Counted from the stretch's first letter, positions 1 through 9,280 are shown. The stretch: DNA of 64,000 bases from Streptomyces sp. 35G-GA-8 (GCF_023534745.1 NZ_JAMHJQ010000001.1:256101-320100), one strand, 5' to 3'. A program made the numbers and translations. Notes: a model not told the origin generated them from the letters alone.

Positions 1-30
1 CCCTCTCGCGAGCCGATCGCGGGGTCAGCC

Positions 31-77
31 GCGCCGTGTGTCCGGCCGCTCGTCAGCGGGCCGGACCGACACGGCGC
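31..77 (-). terminator. Terminator-like hairpin after the lectin gene
   Basis: A long imperfect inverted repeat: the arm at 31-50 pairs with 55-77 around a 4-base loop, with two one- or two-base bulges. It lies 10 bases past the stop codon of the minus-strand lectin gene and most likely ends its transcript. There is no clear U-tract, as is usual in Streptomyces. Bases 1-30 hold nothing I can identify. Confidence 0.6.
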
Positions 78-87
78 GGGGCGGCCG

Positions 88-654
88 TCAGTGTTCCCAG
101 ACGGGCAGCCAGATGTCGTTGGCGACGCCGGTACAGGTGTACTGGATCAGTGCGTTGCCCCGGCCGAGACCGCCCTTGACATTGAGGCACTTCTGGCTGG
201 ACTTGACGACCAGTTCGTAGCCGATGCCCTTGGGGACGAACTTCCACAGCGCGTTGGCGTCGTTGCCGCAGGTCCACTGGATGACCGCGGTGCCGTTGGC
301 GTTCCCACCGCCCTTGACGTTCAGGCACTTTCCGCTTTCCAGGGAGGCGAACTGGTAGTAGCCGCCGCCCTTGGCCGTGGCCTCCCAGCGCTCGTTCGGG
401 GTGCCGGACCAGGGCCACTGGATGACCGGCGTGCCGTTCGCGCTTCCACCGCCCTTCACATTGGCCACCTGGCCGGGGTCGGCGGCCAGACGCAGGCTGA
501 GCTGCTGGACGGTGACCGCCCTCTCCGCCCTGTCCGTCCTGACCGTCCTGTCCGCATCCGGCTGCGCGGACGCGGTCGGCGTCATCGACGCGACAAGCAT
601 CGTTCCCGCGAGAGCGGCGGCCGCGGCGACCCAGTTCAGCTTGTAAGCCGACAT
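88..654 (-). CDS. Secreted ricin-type beta-trefoil lectin domain protein
   Basis: 188 residues. The N-terminus is a Sec signal (short basic start, hydrophobic run to about residue 24, then ...ASAQ). The rest is a ricin B / CBM13-like fold with three related blocks, each carrying a NVKGG...NGxxVIQW-type element (QxW-like). It probably binds carbohydrate outside the cell; no catalytic domain is attached. The ATG at 654 is chosen because AGGAG lies 6-7 bases upstream and the signal peptide starts there; the frame is open further upstream but that part is not signal-like. It is divergent from the sugar dehydrogenase gene. Related small stand-alone RICIN proteins are common in Streptomyces. The sugar bound cannot be told from the sequence. 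Confidence 0.85.
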   Translation of the reverse strand: MSAYKLNWVAAAAALAGTMLVASMTPTASAQPDADRTVRTDRAERAVTVQQLSLRLAADPGQVANVKGGGSANGTPVIQWPWSGTPNERWEATAKGGGYYQFASLESGKCLNVKGGGNANGTAVIQWTCGNDANALWKFVPKGIGYELVVKSSQKCLNVKGGLGRGNALIQYTCTGVANDIWLPVWEH

Positions 655-985
655 GAATTCTCCTGACACGATTCGGGCCGGGCTCTCCGGCACGGGAGGA
701 GACTGCCGGACGCCGTCGCCGCGGAAGACGGACGCCAAAGCCAAACCACCTGTTCGGGTAGCGGGTGTGGGCCGTACGGGTGAGACGACCGTATACATCC
801 GCCCCAACCACCCCAATCCGAAAGCGCGTTGGAACGCGCGTCCGTCGCCCTTGACCGGCCATGACACACCTCCTACGTTCCCTCAGGAGCCCGAAGCCCT
901 TGTCAGGTGCTCGTCATTCACGGCCGGACATCCACCGGCCCGCGCGACGTTCCAGCCATACCGACTCCCCCAGGAGGGCCGTTCC
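655..985. promoter_or_regulatory. Divergent intergenic region, lectin / sugar dehydrogenase
   Basis: 331 bases with no convincing gene; it must hold the promoters of the two divergent secreted-protein genes. A TATAC-like element lies near 790-797. No repeat or operator stands out. Confidence 0.35.
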
Positions 986-2098
986 ATGGCACGCCACCCC
1001 CACACCGCCCGCAGGCTCCTGCCCACCGCACTGACCGCCGTCGCCGCCGCGACCGCGATGACCGCCGGCCTGCTCGCCACCGCCGGCACGGGAAACGCCA
1101 CGGAAGGGACCGACAGCGGCATCGCCTCCGTCCCGTCCGCCATCCGGACGGTCTCGTCCGGCTGGACCGTCCCCTGGGGACTCGGCTGGCTGCCCGACGG
1201 CGCGGCGCTCGTCACCGAGCGGGATTCGTTCAAGATCTTCAAGCTCACGCAGTCCGGCACCAGGACGCAGGTCGGCACCGTGCCCAATGTCGTGACCACC
1301 GGCGGCGAGGGCGGGCTCCTCGGCATCGCGGTCTCGCCGAACTGGAACAGCGACCGCCACATCTATCTGATGCACACGTCCTCCAGCGACAACCGCATCG
1401 TCCGGATGACCTACGACGGCACCTCGCTCGGCGGCTACACCGTGCTGGTCAGCGGAATCGCGAAGAACCGCTATCACAACGGCGGGCGCCTCAAGTTCGG
1501 CCCGGACGGCTATCTCTACGCCACCACCGGCGACGCGCAGAACGCGAACCTCGCACAGGACCAGAGCTCGCTCAGCGGCAAGATCCTGCGGATGACGCCG
1601 GACGGCAGGCCCGCGCCCGGCAACCCCTTCGGCACGCTCGTCTACTCCCTCGGCCACCGCAACCCCCAAGGGCTCGCCTGGGACGCGCAAGGCAGGCTGT
1701 GGGAGGCCGAGTTCGGCAACACCCGGTTCGACGAGCTGAATCTGATCGAGTCAGGCAAGAACTACGGCTGGCCGGTCTGCGAGGGCAGCTGCACCACCGC
1801 GGGCATGACCAACCCCGCCCGGCAGTGGACCACGAGCGAGGCCTCCCCCAGCGCGGTCGCGTTCGCCGACGGCGCGCTCTACCTGGCGGCGCTGCGCGGC
1901 GAGCGACTGTGGCGCGTGCCGGTCACCGGTACGGGCACGGGCACGCCGGTCGCGTACTACGCCAGTCAGTACGGCCGGCTGCGGACGGTGGAGAAGCTCC
2001 CCGGCCAGAACGCCCTGTGGCTGGCGACGACCAACGCCGACGCCAACGGTGGTGAGCCGGCCGGCGCGGACAGGGTGTTCCAGATCGACCTGCGGTAG
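986..2098 (+). CDS. Secreted PQQ-type glucose/sorbosone dehydrogenase family protein
   Basis: 370 residues. Signal peptide in residues 1-37 (twin Arg at 9-10, hydrophobic core, ATAGTGNA). The mature part has the six-bladed GSDH beta-propeller hallmarks: WGLGWLPDG and LVTER at the start, GGEGGLLGIA, a YHNGGRLKFGPDGYLY stretch with the family's conserved His, GHRNPQGLAW, and an E-F-G-N-T-R-FDELN turn. The family oxidises aldose sugars with PQQ as cofactor, outside the cytoplasm. The ATG at 986 has CAGGAGGG 9 bases upstream and begins the signal peptide. Substrate is unknown. The cofactor is assigned from the family only; no PQQ biosynthesis genes lie nearby. Confidence 0.85.
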   Translation: MARHPHTARRLLPTALTAVAAATAMTAGLLATAGTGNATEGTDSGIASVPSAIRTVSSGWTVPWGLGWLPDGAALVTERDSFKIFKLTQSGTRTQVGTVPNVVTTGGEGGLLGIAVSPNWNSDRHIYLMHTSSSDNRIVRMTYDGTSLGGYTVLVSGIAKNRYHNGGRLKFGPDGYLYATTGDAQNANLAQDQSSLSGKILRMTPDGRPAPGNPFGTLVYSLGHRNPQGLAWDAQGRLWEAEFGNTRFDELNLIESGKNYGWPVCEGSCTTAGMTNPARQWTTSEASPSAVAFADGALYLAALRGERLWRVPVTGTGTGTPVAYYASQYGRLRTVEKLPGQNALWLATTNADANGGEPAGADRVFQIDLR

Positions 2099-2103
2099 CC
2101 GCA

Positions 2104-2145
2104 CCCGCCGCGCCCGCGGCCGGACGTGACCGCGGGCACGGCGGG
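2104..2145 (+). terminator. Terminator hairpin after the sugar dehydrogenase
   Basis: Arms 2104-2119 and 2130-2145 pair over 16 bases with one mismatch around a 10-base loop, starting 5 bases after the stop codon. Confidence 0.6.
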
Positions 2146-2254
2146 GGTGCCGCGATCCCCCACGCCGTGATCACACGTGTGCTCCTCGCCGCTCGCGGGC
2201 CCGAGGGCCCGGACCGAAGGTGGGGGGAGAGTCCGACGGCGAAGGGAGCGCGGT

Positions 2255-3379
2255 GTGGCCACCAGGGCCGGCGAGCCGGCGGATCCGGAGGCCCACCGGG
2301 CACGACGGCCGTCGAACGGCGCCCTCCTGCTCTGGGTGGTGGGGCTGACCGCGCTGATCCTGGTGCTCGGCCTGCTGACCGGCACCGGACTGCGCCTGAT
2401 CAGCCTGCTCGTCTTCCTCCCCGCGTTCGCCGCCGCCTTCTGCAGCGTCCGGCAGACGGTGTACACCGCGTGCTGGTCCGCCGCCGCGGTGGCGCTGTCC
2501 CTGCTGTACCACCCCGAGCAGAGCCGGGGCGACGACATCGTGGCGCTGACGCTCACCGCTGTCTTCGGCGGCCTGAGTGTGCTGGGCTGCCGGTACCGGA
2601 TCGGGCACGAGAACGAGATGCTGCGGCTGCGGTCGACCGCCACCGCCATGCAGCGGAGCATCCTCAGGCCGCTTCCCCTGCTGACCGACCAGGTGCTGAT
2701 GGACGGTGTCTACGAGCCGCTCCAGGAGGACAAACTCGTCGGTGGCGACATCTACGACCTGGCGGCCTCGCCCTATGGCACCCGCGTACTGATCGGTGAC
2801 GTCCAGGGCAAGGGGCTGCCCGCCATCGGCGCGGCCTTCGCCGTGATCGGCGCGTTCCGCGAGGCGGCGTACCGCGAGAGGACGCTCTCCGGACTCGTGG
2901 ACGCTCTGGAGGAGGCCGTCGTACGGCACAACGCCATCGCCGCCGACGCCGACGAGCCCGAACGGTTCGTCACCGCGCTGGTCCTCTGCATCGACGACTC
3001 GACGACGGTGCAGGCCATCAGCTGCGGACACCCCCGCCCGTATCTCGTGGGACCGGGCGCGACCGTCTCCGTACTCCTCGAAGAGGCCGATCTCCCCCTC
3101 GGCCTCGGCTCGTTGGCGCCCGCGGCCCGCACCGTCGGCCGGTTCGACTTCCCCTTCGGCACCACGCTGCTGCTCTGCACCGACGGGCTGACCGAGGCGC
3201 GGTCGCCCGACGGCACGTTCTTCCCGCTGAGGAAGCGTCTCGCCGAGGAGGCGGGGCAGCCTCCGGGCCGGCTCACGCGCGCGCTCCACGCGGATTCCCG
3301 TACCTTCGCCGCCGGACATCAGCAGGACGACATCGCCGTGCTCGCGCTGTGCCGCGCCTCCGCCGCCGACACGCCCTGA
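2255..3379 (+). CDS. Membrane-bound PP2C/SpoIIE-type serine phosphatase
   Basis: 374 residues. Residues about 24-115 form three to four transmembrane helices; residues about 130-370 are a PP2C_SIG (SpoIIE/RsbU) phosphatase domain with GGDIYDLA, the metal-binding GDVQGKG, a C-terminal TDGLTEAR and a final DDIAVLAL. Such enzymes dephosphorylate anti-anti-sigma (STAS) proteins in partner-switching cascades. There is no sensor domain beyond the membrane part. I chose the GTG at 2255 because GAAGGGAG lies just upstream; an ATG at 2177 would add a low-complexity Arg-rich tail. No anti-sigma or STAS gene is adjacent; the RsbW-like ATPase near 42.8 kb is far away. Confidence 0.85.
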   Translation: MATRAGEPADPEAHRARRPSNGALLLWVVGLTALILVLGLLTGTGLRLISLLVFLPAFAAAFCSVRQTVYTACWSAAAVALSLLYHPEQSRGDDIVALTLTAVFGGLSVLGCRYRIGHENEMLRLRSTATAMQRSILRPLPLLTDQVLMDGVYEPLQEDKLVGGDIYDLAASPYGTRVLIGDVQGKGLPAIGAAFAVIGAFREAAYRERTLSGLVDALEEAVVRHNAIAADADEPERFVTALVLCIDDSTTVQAISCGHPRPYLVGPGATVSVLLEEADLPLGLGSLAPAARTVGRFDFPFGTTLLLCTDGLTEARSPDGTFFPLRKRLAEEAGQPPGRLTRALHADSRTFAAGHQQDDIAVLALCRASAADTP

Positions 3380-3381
3380 AG

Positions 3382-4284
3382 CTAAAGCTGCCTGAGGTGA
3401 TCGCGCAGGCCGCGTGCGACCTGCGCCATGAGGGCGTCGGCGCCAGGTTGCGTGCCGGCCGGGACCAGTGACTCGGTGAGAACGGCGATGGCGAAGGCCT
3501 GGCCGTCGGAGTGTTCGACGACACCGATCTCGTGGCGGAGATTGAGCAGGGTGCCGGTCTTGGAGGACCAGGTGGTGGCGTCGGAGCTGAAGTCCGGGGT
3601 GAGCCGGTGCCGTAGCACGTTGTTCCGCATCAGACCGCGCACGCGCTCGGCCACCTCGGGGTGGATCGCCGAGGGGGTCCACAGGGCCTGGAGCAGTTCG
3701 ACGTACGCGCGTGCGCTGCCGGTGTTGGCGCGGGTGGTGTCGAGCTGCGGCACCCGGTGTCCACGTCCGCCGGTGCCCGCGTCGATGGCCAGGGCGTGCG
3801 CGAGATGGGCCTGCGCGGCGTCGAAGCGTTCCGCGGGGGTGTCGGACAGTTCGAGCATGCCGTGCCGGACGGTGATGCCGCGGACGCCGAGTTCGTGGAG
3901 GATGTCGGCGACCTGTCCTGGCGGGGTGAGGTCGAACAGCGCGTCGGCGGCCGTTCCGTCGCTCACACACGTACTCAGATAGAGCAGGTCGTCGATGGCG
4001 ATCCGGCTGGGGTGGCGGAATCGGCTCAGCCCGGTGGGGCCCGGTGTGGTGATCCGCCCGGGTTGCACGTCGAGCATCGTCGCCCCGTCGAGTTCGCCCC
4101 GCCGGACGCGCTCCGCAGTCGCCAGCGCGAGCGGGACCTTGACCAGGGAAGCGGCGGGCAGCTGGGTGTCCGGGTCGATCCCCAGCTCCTCTCCCGTGTG
4201 CAGATCCCGTACGAGCAGGCAGCCGTGCAGACCTCCGTCGCTCAGCTGCCGGCGCATGTCGCCGAGCAGTGCCTCCGTGTTCAC
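3382..4284 (-). CDS. blaB: BlaB-like cytosolic SxxK serine hydrolase (beta-lactamase fold)
   Basis: 300 residues with a class A beta-lactamase / penicillin-recognising fold: SLVK (SxxK) near residue 40, an SDG triad in VSDGTAAD in place of SDN, and KTG in SSKTGTLL. No signal peptide or membrane helix is visible, so the protein should stay inside the cell. The GTG start overlaps the stop of the upstream LysR gene (GTGA), implying translational coupling. This LysR - SxxK protein - divergent beta-lactamase layout is that of S. cacaoi blaA-blaB-blaL, where BlaB is reported as a regulatory factor and not the resistance enzyme; by analogy it may sense a ligand for BlaA. I cannot exclude that it is itself an active hydrolase. 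Confidence 0.8.
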   Translation of the reverse strand: MNTEALLGDMRRQLSDGGLHGCLLVRDLHTGEELGIDPDTQLPAASLVKVPLALATAERVRRGELDGATMLDVQPGRITTPGPTGLSRFRHPSRIAIDDLLYLSTCVSDGTAADALFDLTPPGQVADILHELGVRGITVRHGMLELSDTPAERFDAAQAHLAHALAIDAGTGGRGHRVPQLDTTRANTGSARAYVELLQALWTPSAIHPEVAERVRGLMRNNVLRHRLTPDFSSDATTWSSKTGTLLNLRHEIGVVEHSDGQAFAIAVLTESLVPAGTQPGADALMAQVARGLRDHLRQL

Positions 4285-5183
4285 GCCGCCGCCCCTCCCG
4301 AGGTGCCCGCCCGGGTGTCCGCGCCGAGGAGACGGGCGAGGGCGTCGCCCAGGCGCGCTTCGATGTGCTGTGGATTGCCGTCGGCCGCGGCGGTGAGAGC
4401 GAACCCCCGGCTGAGCGTGATCTCCCCGATGGGCCGCCAGTTCAGGGCGAGTTCCTCGGCCTGTGCCGGTGAGCACAGCAACAGGTCGTGGGTGGAGAGG
4501 ACTTCCGCCGCGGCGGTCGTCAGATCGGCCGAGGCGACGAGCTGGGCGGGCCGCAGTCCCACCGCGTCGCGCAGCCGCGTCAGCGGGTCCCGGATGTGCG
4601 GCACATCGTCCTCCGGCTGGATCCAGATACGCCGGGCCGGGCCGGGGGAGCCTCGTCCCAACCGCAGCGTCTCGACATACACACGTCTGATGCCGGGATC
4701 CTGGGCACTGGCCAGACCGAGCGGAACGGACCACGTCGCCTCGTCGGCGGGCACCGCGAGCACGGCGGCACGTACCTGCTGGGCGTGGATCAGCTCCCTG
4801 CGCCGGGCCGGCGCCGCGACGCGGAGTTCGAGCGTGACACCGTGTCCCCGCGCCTCGGCGACGAGCCGGGCGAGACCGGCCGTGGAGCAGATGCCGGGCA
4901 CCGCCAGCCGCCAGGGTTTGCGCTTGGCGGCCGCCGCCTCGTTCAGCAGCACCTCGGCCGTCTGTACGAGCTGCCTGGCCGCCGGCAGCATGTCCCGTCC
5001 GAAGGGGGTCAGGACGGCCCGTCGCGACGTGCGCTCGAACAACTGCTCACCGAAGTGCTCCTCCAGCGCGGCGACGCGGCGGCTGGCCACCGACTGGGAC
5101 ATCCGGGCAGCGGACGCTCCGACGGTGAAACTGCCGTGCTCGCTGACGCTGACGAACGCGCGACACGCTCCCACCAGATCCAC
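4281..5183 (-). CDS. blaA: BlaA-like LysR-family regulator of the beta-lactamase gene
   Basis: About 300 residues. The N-terminal 60 residues are a LysR winged HTH ([22 protein letters not shown]...RRVAALE), followed by a LysR substrate-binding domain. Divergent from the class A beta-lactamase and coupled to blaB, so it most likely controls both. The start is uncertain: GTG 5183 gives the usual short leader before the HTH, GTG 5192 and ATG 5210 are also open, but the ATG at 5210 lies inside a perfect T-N11-A palindrome (5196-5210) that looks like the operator, which favours the downstream start. Confidence 0.82.
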   Translation of the reverse strand: MDLVGACRAFVSVSEHGSFTVGASAARMSQSVASRRVAALEEHFGEQLFERTSRRAVLTPFGRDMLPAARQLVQTAEVLLNEAAAAKRKPWRLAVPGICSTAGLARLVAEARGHGVTLELRVAAPARRRELIHAQQVRAAVLAVPADEATWSVPLGLASAQDPGIRRVYVETLRLGRGSPGPARRIWIQPEDDVPHIRDPLTRLRDAVGLRPAQLVASADLTTAAAEVLSTHDLLLCSPAQAEELALNWRPIGEITLSRGFALTAAADGNPQHIEARLGDALARLLGADTRAGTSGGAAA

Positions 5184-5195
5184 AGCCCGCACTCT

Positions 5196-5210
5196 ATGCC
5201 AGATCGGCAT
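5196..5210. promoter_or_regulatory. Candidate BlaA (LysR) operator
   Basis: Perfect palindrome ATGCC-N5-GGCAT, which fits the LysR T-N11-A consensus (T at 5197, A at 5209). It sits just upstream of the LysR coding region and 149 bases upstream of the divergent beta-lactamase ATG. Confidence 0.6.
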
Positions 5211-5292
5211 GGAACCGCGCATGAGCGTATTGGACCGCATGACCGCGGGGAGGCGAGGGTGGTCACGGCACCCACGACCACGACCACGCATC

Positions 5293-5318
5293 GGGATGGG
5301 GCGGTGTCACTCCATCCC
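5293..5318. promoter_or_regulatory. Inverted repeat in the beta-lactamase leader
   Basis: Seven-base arms GGGATGG (5293-5299) and CCATCCC (5312-5318) with a 12-base spacer, 40 bases before the beta-lactamase ATG. It could be a second regulator site or a leader hairpin. Confidence 0.3.
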
Positions 5319-5358
5319 CTACGCGCCCCGCGTGCGGGGCGCCCCGGAGGTTCGAACC

Positions 5359-6306
5359 ATGAAGCACACCCGTGTCAGGCGCGCCGCTCTCGGTGCGCTG
5401 GCCTCGCTCGCCCTCGTCCCGCTCGTGGCCTGCGGCCAGGGCGCGTCCGCGGCCTCTTCGGCGTCCTCCGCCGTGGCGTCCCCGTCCGTCGATACGTCGA
5501 AGCCGAGTCCGGCCGCAGCGAAGCCGTTCGCCGGTGAGCTCCACGAACTTGAGCGCGAGTTCGACGCGCGGCTGGGTGTCTACGCCATCGACACCGGCAC
5601 CGGGCGCGAGGTGGCGTACAACGACGGTGAGCGGTTCCCCTTCGCCTCCACGTTCAAGGCGCTGGAGGCCGGTGCCGTGCTGAAGAAGTACACCCTGAGC
5701 GGCATGGACCGGGTGATCACCTATTCCAAGGACGATCTGGTCGCCAACTCGCCCGTGACCGAGAAGCACGTCGAGACGGGGATGAGCCTGAAGGAGCTGT
5801 GTGACGCCACCGTCCGCTACAGCGACAACACCGCGGCCAATCTGCTGTTCGACGAAATCGGCGGTCCCAAGGGCCTCCAGGCCGTACTCAGGGACATCGG
5901 CGACGACGTCACCCGGATGGATCGCATCGAGCCCGATCTGAGCGAATGGGTCCCGGGCGACACACGGGACACGACCACGCCGCGCACGCTGGCCGAGGAT
6001 CTGCGCGCGTTCGTTCTCGACGATGTCCTCCCCGAGGCCGAACGGGCCCAGCTCACGCAGTGGCTGCGGACCAACACCACCGGGGACGCGCTCATCAGGG
6101 CCGGGGTGCCCAAGGGCTGGGTGGTCGGCGACAAGACCGGGACGGGCAGCTATCACGGCGCCCGCAACGACATCGCCGTGGTGTGGCCCCCCGACTCCGC
6201 CCCCATCGTCATGGCGATCATGTCGAACCGCGCCGACAAGGACGCCGAACACGACGACAGGCTGATCGCGGAAGCGGCGTCGGTGATCGCCGACAGGCTG
6301 TCGTAG
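5359..6306 (+). CDS. blaL: Class A beta-lactamase, lipoprotein
   Basis: 315 residues. The first about 25 residues are a lipoprotein signal ending in lipobox LVAC; a Ser/Ala/Pro linker follows to about residue 55. Catalytic motifs: STFK (Ser70-Lys73), SDN (130-132), EPDLS (Glu166 omega loop) and KTGTG (234-236). It hydrolyses beta-lactams outside the membrane. CCGGAGG at 5344-5350 supports the ATG. Most class A enzymes have Asn at position 170 (ExxLN); here it is Ser. Divergent from blaA-blaB, which probably regulate it. The gene ends in a very strong bidirectional hairpin. Confidence 0.93.
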   Translation: MKHTRVRRAALGALASLALVPLVACGQGASAASSASSAVASPSVDTSKPSPAAAKPFAGELHELEREFDARLGVYAIDTGTGREVAYNDGERFPFASTFKALEAGAVLKKYTLSGMDRVITYSKDDLVANSPVTEKHVETGMSLKELCDATVRYSDNTAANLLFDEIGGPKGLQAVLRDIGDDVTRMDRIEPDLSEWVPGDTRDTTTPRTLAEDLRAFVLDDVLPEAERAQLTQWLRTNTTGDALIRAGVPKGWVVGDKTGTGSYHGARNDIAVVWPPDSAPIVMAIMSNRADKDAEHDDRLIAEAASVIADRLS

Positions 6307-6327
6307 CGGCCGTCAGCGACGACACGT

Positions 6328-6366
6328 GTCCTGGCCAGGACCGGCGGAACCGGTCCTGGCCAGGAC
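6328..6366. terminator. Strong bidirectional terminator
   Basis: Perfect 17-base arms (6328-6344 and 6350-6366) around a 5-base loop, lying exactly between the convergent beta-lactamase and response-regulator genes; it abuts the stop codon of the latter. Confidence 0.85.
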
Positions 6367-7023
6367 TCAGCCGGGAGCGCCGAGCCCGGCGTCCCTGGCC
6401 AGCAGGGCGGCCTGGACGCGGTTTCCGGCGCCGAGGGCCATGAGGATCCGGCTGATGTGCGCCTTGACGGTGCTCTCGCGCATACCGAGCGCCGCCGCGA
6501 TCTCCGCGTTGGAGCAGCCCAGCGCGAGCCGTGCCAGTACGTCCGTCTCACGCGGTGTGAGACGGGCGAGCCTGGCGCGCGCCGCCAGCGCCGCGGGCCG
6601 CTCGGCGTGGTGGAAGCGGTCGATCACCCGACGGGCCGCGGCGGGATGCAGCATTCCCTGGCCGGCCGCCACCACATGGACCGCGCGGATGATCTCCAGC
6701 GGATCCGTGTCCTTGAGCAGAAAGCCGTCCGCGCCCGCGGCGAGCGCGTCGTAGATGTACTCGTCGAGGTCGAAGGTGGTCAGCGTGATCACCCGCGGTG
6801 GGGCCGGCAGCGCGCGCAGCCGGCGGGTCGCGGCGATACCGTCCATACGCGGCATCCGTATGTCGACGAGCGCGATGTCCACGCGGTGCCTGCCCGCCTG
6901 CTCGACGGCGGCCAGTCCGTCCGCCGCCTCGCCGACGACGGTCAGTTCCGGGTCGGTGGTCAGCAGATCGACAAGACCGAGCCGCACCAGGGCGTCGTCG
7001 TCCACCACCAGGACGTTGATCAT
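6367..7023 (-). CDS. NarL/LuxR-family response regulator
   Basis: 218 residues. Receiver domain 1-120 with the acidic DDD at 8-10, phospho-acceptor Asp in LVDIRMPRMDG (about residue 53), Thr in TLTTF and Lys in LLKDTD; C-terminal LuxR HTH (LTPRETDVLARLALGCSNAEIAAAL) from about 150. The ATG overlaps the stop of the upstream kinase gene (ATGA), so the two are one translationally coupled operon. Its targets are not evident; the divergent methyltransferase gene is a candidate. Confidence 0.93.
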   Translation of the reverse strand: MINVLVVDDDALVRLGLVDLLTTDPELTVVGEAADGLAAVEQAGRHRVDIALVDIRMPRMDGIAATRRLRALPAPPRVITLTTFDLDEYIYDALAAGADGFLLKDTDPLEIIRAVHVVAAGQGMLHPAAARRVIDRFHHAERPAALAARARLARLTPRETDVLARLALGCSNAEIAAALGMRESTVKAHISRILMALGAGNRVQAALLARDAGLGAPG

Positions 7024-8261
7024 GACGCCGTCGTGGAGAAGCCGGCCGGCGTGGCGAGGTCCGAGGGGGCCACGGGCAGCCGGGCGGCGAGCCGCCAGCC
7101 GCCCCCGGTGGCACCCGTGTGCAGATGGCCGCCCAGCGCCGCGACCCGCTCCGCCAGACCGATCAGACCGTACCCACCGGGCGCCCGCGCGTCGGGGCCC
7201 CCGGATGCCGGAAGTGCCTCCCCGGCGGGGCCGTTGACCACCTCGACCGTGGTGGCGGGCGGCCCATAGTGCACACGCACCACGACCGGCGCCGCGAACG
7301 CGTGCTTGCGGGCGTTGGTCAGGGCCTCCCGTACGAGCCGGTGCACCGCCAGCCGGTGGGCGGTGGAGGTGCCGGCCGCGTCGCCGGCCACCGTCGACTC
7401 GATCAGCTGGCCCGCGGCCCGTGCCTCGGCGAGCAGTTCGGCCAGGTCCTGGAGCGCCGGGGCGGGCACGGCCGCCTCGTGGGTTCCGGCGGCACCGGCC
7501 GTCCCGTCCGCTGCGGCGGGACGCTCGTCGGAGCGCATCGCCCCGAGCACCTCGCGCAGATCGTCCAGCGCCTGTCCGGCCGTGTTCCGCAGCAGGGCGA
7601 TCCGTTCCACGGTGGCCGGGGGCATCCCCTCCCCGCGCAGCTGGAGCACCCCGGCATGCAGCATCAGCAGGCTCAGCCGGTGCGCGAGGACATCGTGCAT
7701 CTCGCGGGCGATCCGCGACCGTTCGGCCAGTCTCGCCTGCTCCGCGCGGAGTTCGCGCTCCACCCGCAGCTGCTCCACCTGCTCCGTCAGCGCCGCGAGC
7801 AGCCGGCGTCTGCTGCCCAGCCACATGCCGAGCGCCAGGGCGAGCCCGATGAGCACGGAGTTGCCGAAGCCCGCGTTGGTCCAGTTGCTCAGCCGCCCTC
7901 CGGAGAGCGGCTGTCCCCGGGTCAGCGCGACGGCGAGCCACGGCAGGCCCGTGGTGAGGACGATCCCCAGACACACCCACACCTCGCGCAGCCTGCCGCG
8001 CGAGGAGAAGTGGTACAGCGTCACCAGCAGCGGCAGCAGGGCGCCCAGGGCCGCCGACAGGAGCGCCACGCCCGCTGCCGCACGGGGATACCGGTGGCGG
8101 CCGAGCGCCGCGAACGAGGCGATCACCGCCATCCACGGCGCGGGATCCGCCAGCGTGTCGCCGGCCGACCGGTAGCCCTCCAGCACGGACATCAGGGCGA
8201 GCACCACCGCCGAGGGTGCCTCCACCCACAGCGGCATTCCGCGTCCCGGCTCGGATCTCAC
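7020..8261 (-). CDS. Sensor histidine kinase, HisKA_3 family
   Basis: 413 residues. Residues about 10-165 hold five to six hydrophobic segments and little extracellular loop, so the sensor is the membrane part itself. A coiled coil with RIAREMHDVLAHRLS follows (phospho-accepting His of the HisKA_3 H-box), then an HATPase_c domain with REALTNARKH (N-box) and GGYGLIGLAERV (G-box). GTG 8261 has AGGA 7 bases upstream; ATG 8237 is the alternative. It is the partner of the coupled response regulator. Confidence 0.9.
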   Translation of the reverse strand: MRSEPGRGMPLWVEAPSAVVLALMSVLEGYRSAGDTLADPAPWMAVIASFAALGRHRYPRAAAGVALLSAALGALLPLLVTLYHFSSRGRLREVWVCLGIVLTTGLPWLAVALTRGQPLSGGRLSNWTNAGFGNSVLIGLALALGMWLGSRRRLLAALTEQVEQLRVERELRAEQARLAERSRIAREMHDVLAHRLSLLMLHAGVLQLRGEGMPPATVERIALLRNTAGQALDDLREVLGAMRSDERPAAADGTAGAAGTHEAAVPAPALQDLAELLAEARAAGQLIESTVAGDAAGTSTAHRLAVHRLVREALTNARKHAFAAPVVVRVHYGPPATTVEVVNGPAGEALPASGGPDARAPGGYGLIGLAERVAALGGHLHTGATGGGWRLAARLPVAPSDLATPAGFSTTAS

Positions 8262-8380
8262 CTTGTCATCCTAGGGACGCGCGTACGCCACGTACCCCCG
8301 CGGGACGGACATCGCGACCCCCTACTTTCGTCGGACACCGCTGTCGCACAACAGCCGATCCCCCGGCCCCGGCCGCTCCC

Positions 8381-8386
8381 TAGCGT
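8381..8386 (+). promoter_or_regulatory. Putative -10 element of a leaderless transcript
   Basis: TAGCGT (TAnnnT form) ends 7 bases before the ATG at 8394, and there is no ribosome binding site, so the mRNA may begin at or next to the start codon. No clear -35 is seen. Confidence 0.4.
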
Positions 8387-8393
8387 CACCGGC

Positions 8394-9203
8394 ATGGCTC
8401 TTCCACCGCCCCGTACCCCGCTGGTCCGCACCTCGCCACCCGGCATGTCACCGTCGGACACCGCACCGTCCGGCACGTCATCGCCCGATCCCTCGCTCAC
8501 CGGCATACCCGGGTCCTTCGGTGCCCGGCGTCGGCGTACCCCGGCCCGGCGGCTCGCCGACCGGGGGCTGTTCCTCGCCGAGACGCTGCGGACGTTCCGT
8601 ACGACGGGCGCCGTGACACCTAGCGGGCGCCCGCTCGCCCGGGCGCTCGCCGCGCCGCTGGCCGACCGTACCGGGCGGCCCCGCGCCGTGCTGGAGGTCG
8701 GCGCCGGCACCGGCGCGGTCTCCCGCGTCCTCGCCGGCCTGCTCGGTCCCGAGGACACCCTGGACCTGGTCGAGTCCAACCCGCGCTTCGCCCGCGTACT
8801 CCAGGCCGACCTGCGCACCGACCCCCGGCTCGCGGCCCTCGGGGAGCGCGTCGGGCTGATCGCCGCGCCGGTCCAGGAGCTGGATCCCTCGGCGCGGTAC
8901 GACGTGATCGTGTCCGGGCTGCCCTTCACCAACTTCCACCCCGACGAGGTGTCCGACCTGCTCGCGCGCTATCTGACCGCGCTCGGACCGGGCGGCCGGC
9001 TGACGTACTTCGGCTATCGCGCCACCACGAGGCTGCGTGCGGTGTTCGGCAGCTCCCGGAGCCTGGCCAGGCACAGCGGAGTCGTGCGTGTACTCGACTC
9101 CTTCCAGCGGGCCCATGCCGTCGACTGCCGCACCGTCTGGGGCAATGTCCCCCCGGCGCGCGTGTGGCAGCTGAGCGCGCCCGCGACGGCGATCGACCAC
9201 TGA
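8394..9203 (+). CDS. PmtA-like class I SAM-dependent methyltransferase
   Basis: 269 residues with a Pro/Ser/Thr-rich N-terminal tail of about 45 residues. SAM motif I is [16 protein letters not shown], motif [15 protein letters not shown], and the PmtA-type SGLPFTNF and [10 protein letters not shown] follow. [15 protein letters not shown] before motif I is characteristic of phospholipid N-methyltransferase-like proteins, which methylate phosphatidylethanolamine; that substrate is inference here. Divergent from the histidine kinase operon. Confidence 0.78.
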   Translation: MALPPPRTPLVRTSPPGMSPSDTAPSGTSSPDPSLTGIPGSFGARRRRTPARRLADRGLFLAETLRTFRTTGAVTPSGRPLARALAAPLADRTGRPRAVLEVGAGTGAVSRVLAGLLGPEDTLDLVESNPRFARVLQADLRTDPRLAALGERVGLIAAPVQELDPSARYDVIVSGLPFTNFHPDEVSDLLARYLTALGPGGRLTYFGYRATTRLRAVFGSSRSLARHSGVVRVLDSFQRAHAVDCRTVWGNVPPARVWQLSAPATAIDH

Positions 9204-9280
9204 CCCGGACGACGTATGGACCCGCGCCGCCGGGACGGCGCCCGCTTGCCGCGGGTCGGTGTGCGCCGCAGGCTGGAGGT

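Noticed and set aside
3661-5358. A long plus-strand frame extending the beta-lactamase upstream to about 880 residues
   Set aside because: It is antisense to blaB and blaA, and the lipoprotein signal, ribosome binding site and lipobox place the start at 5359.
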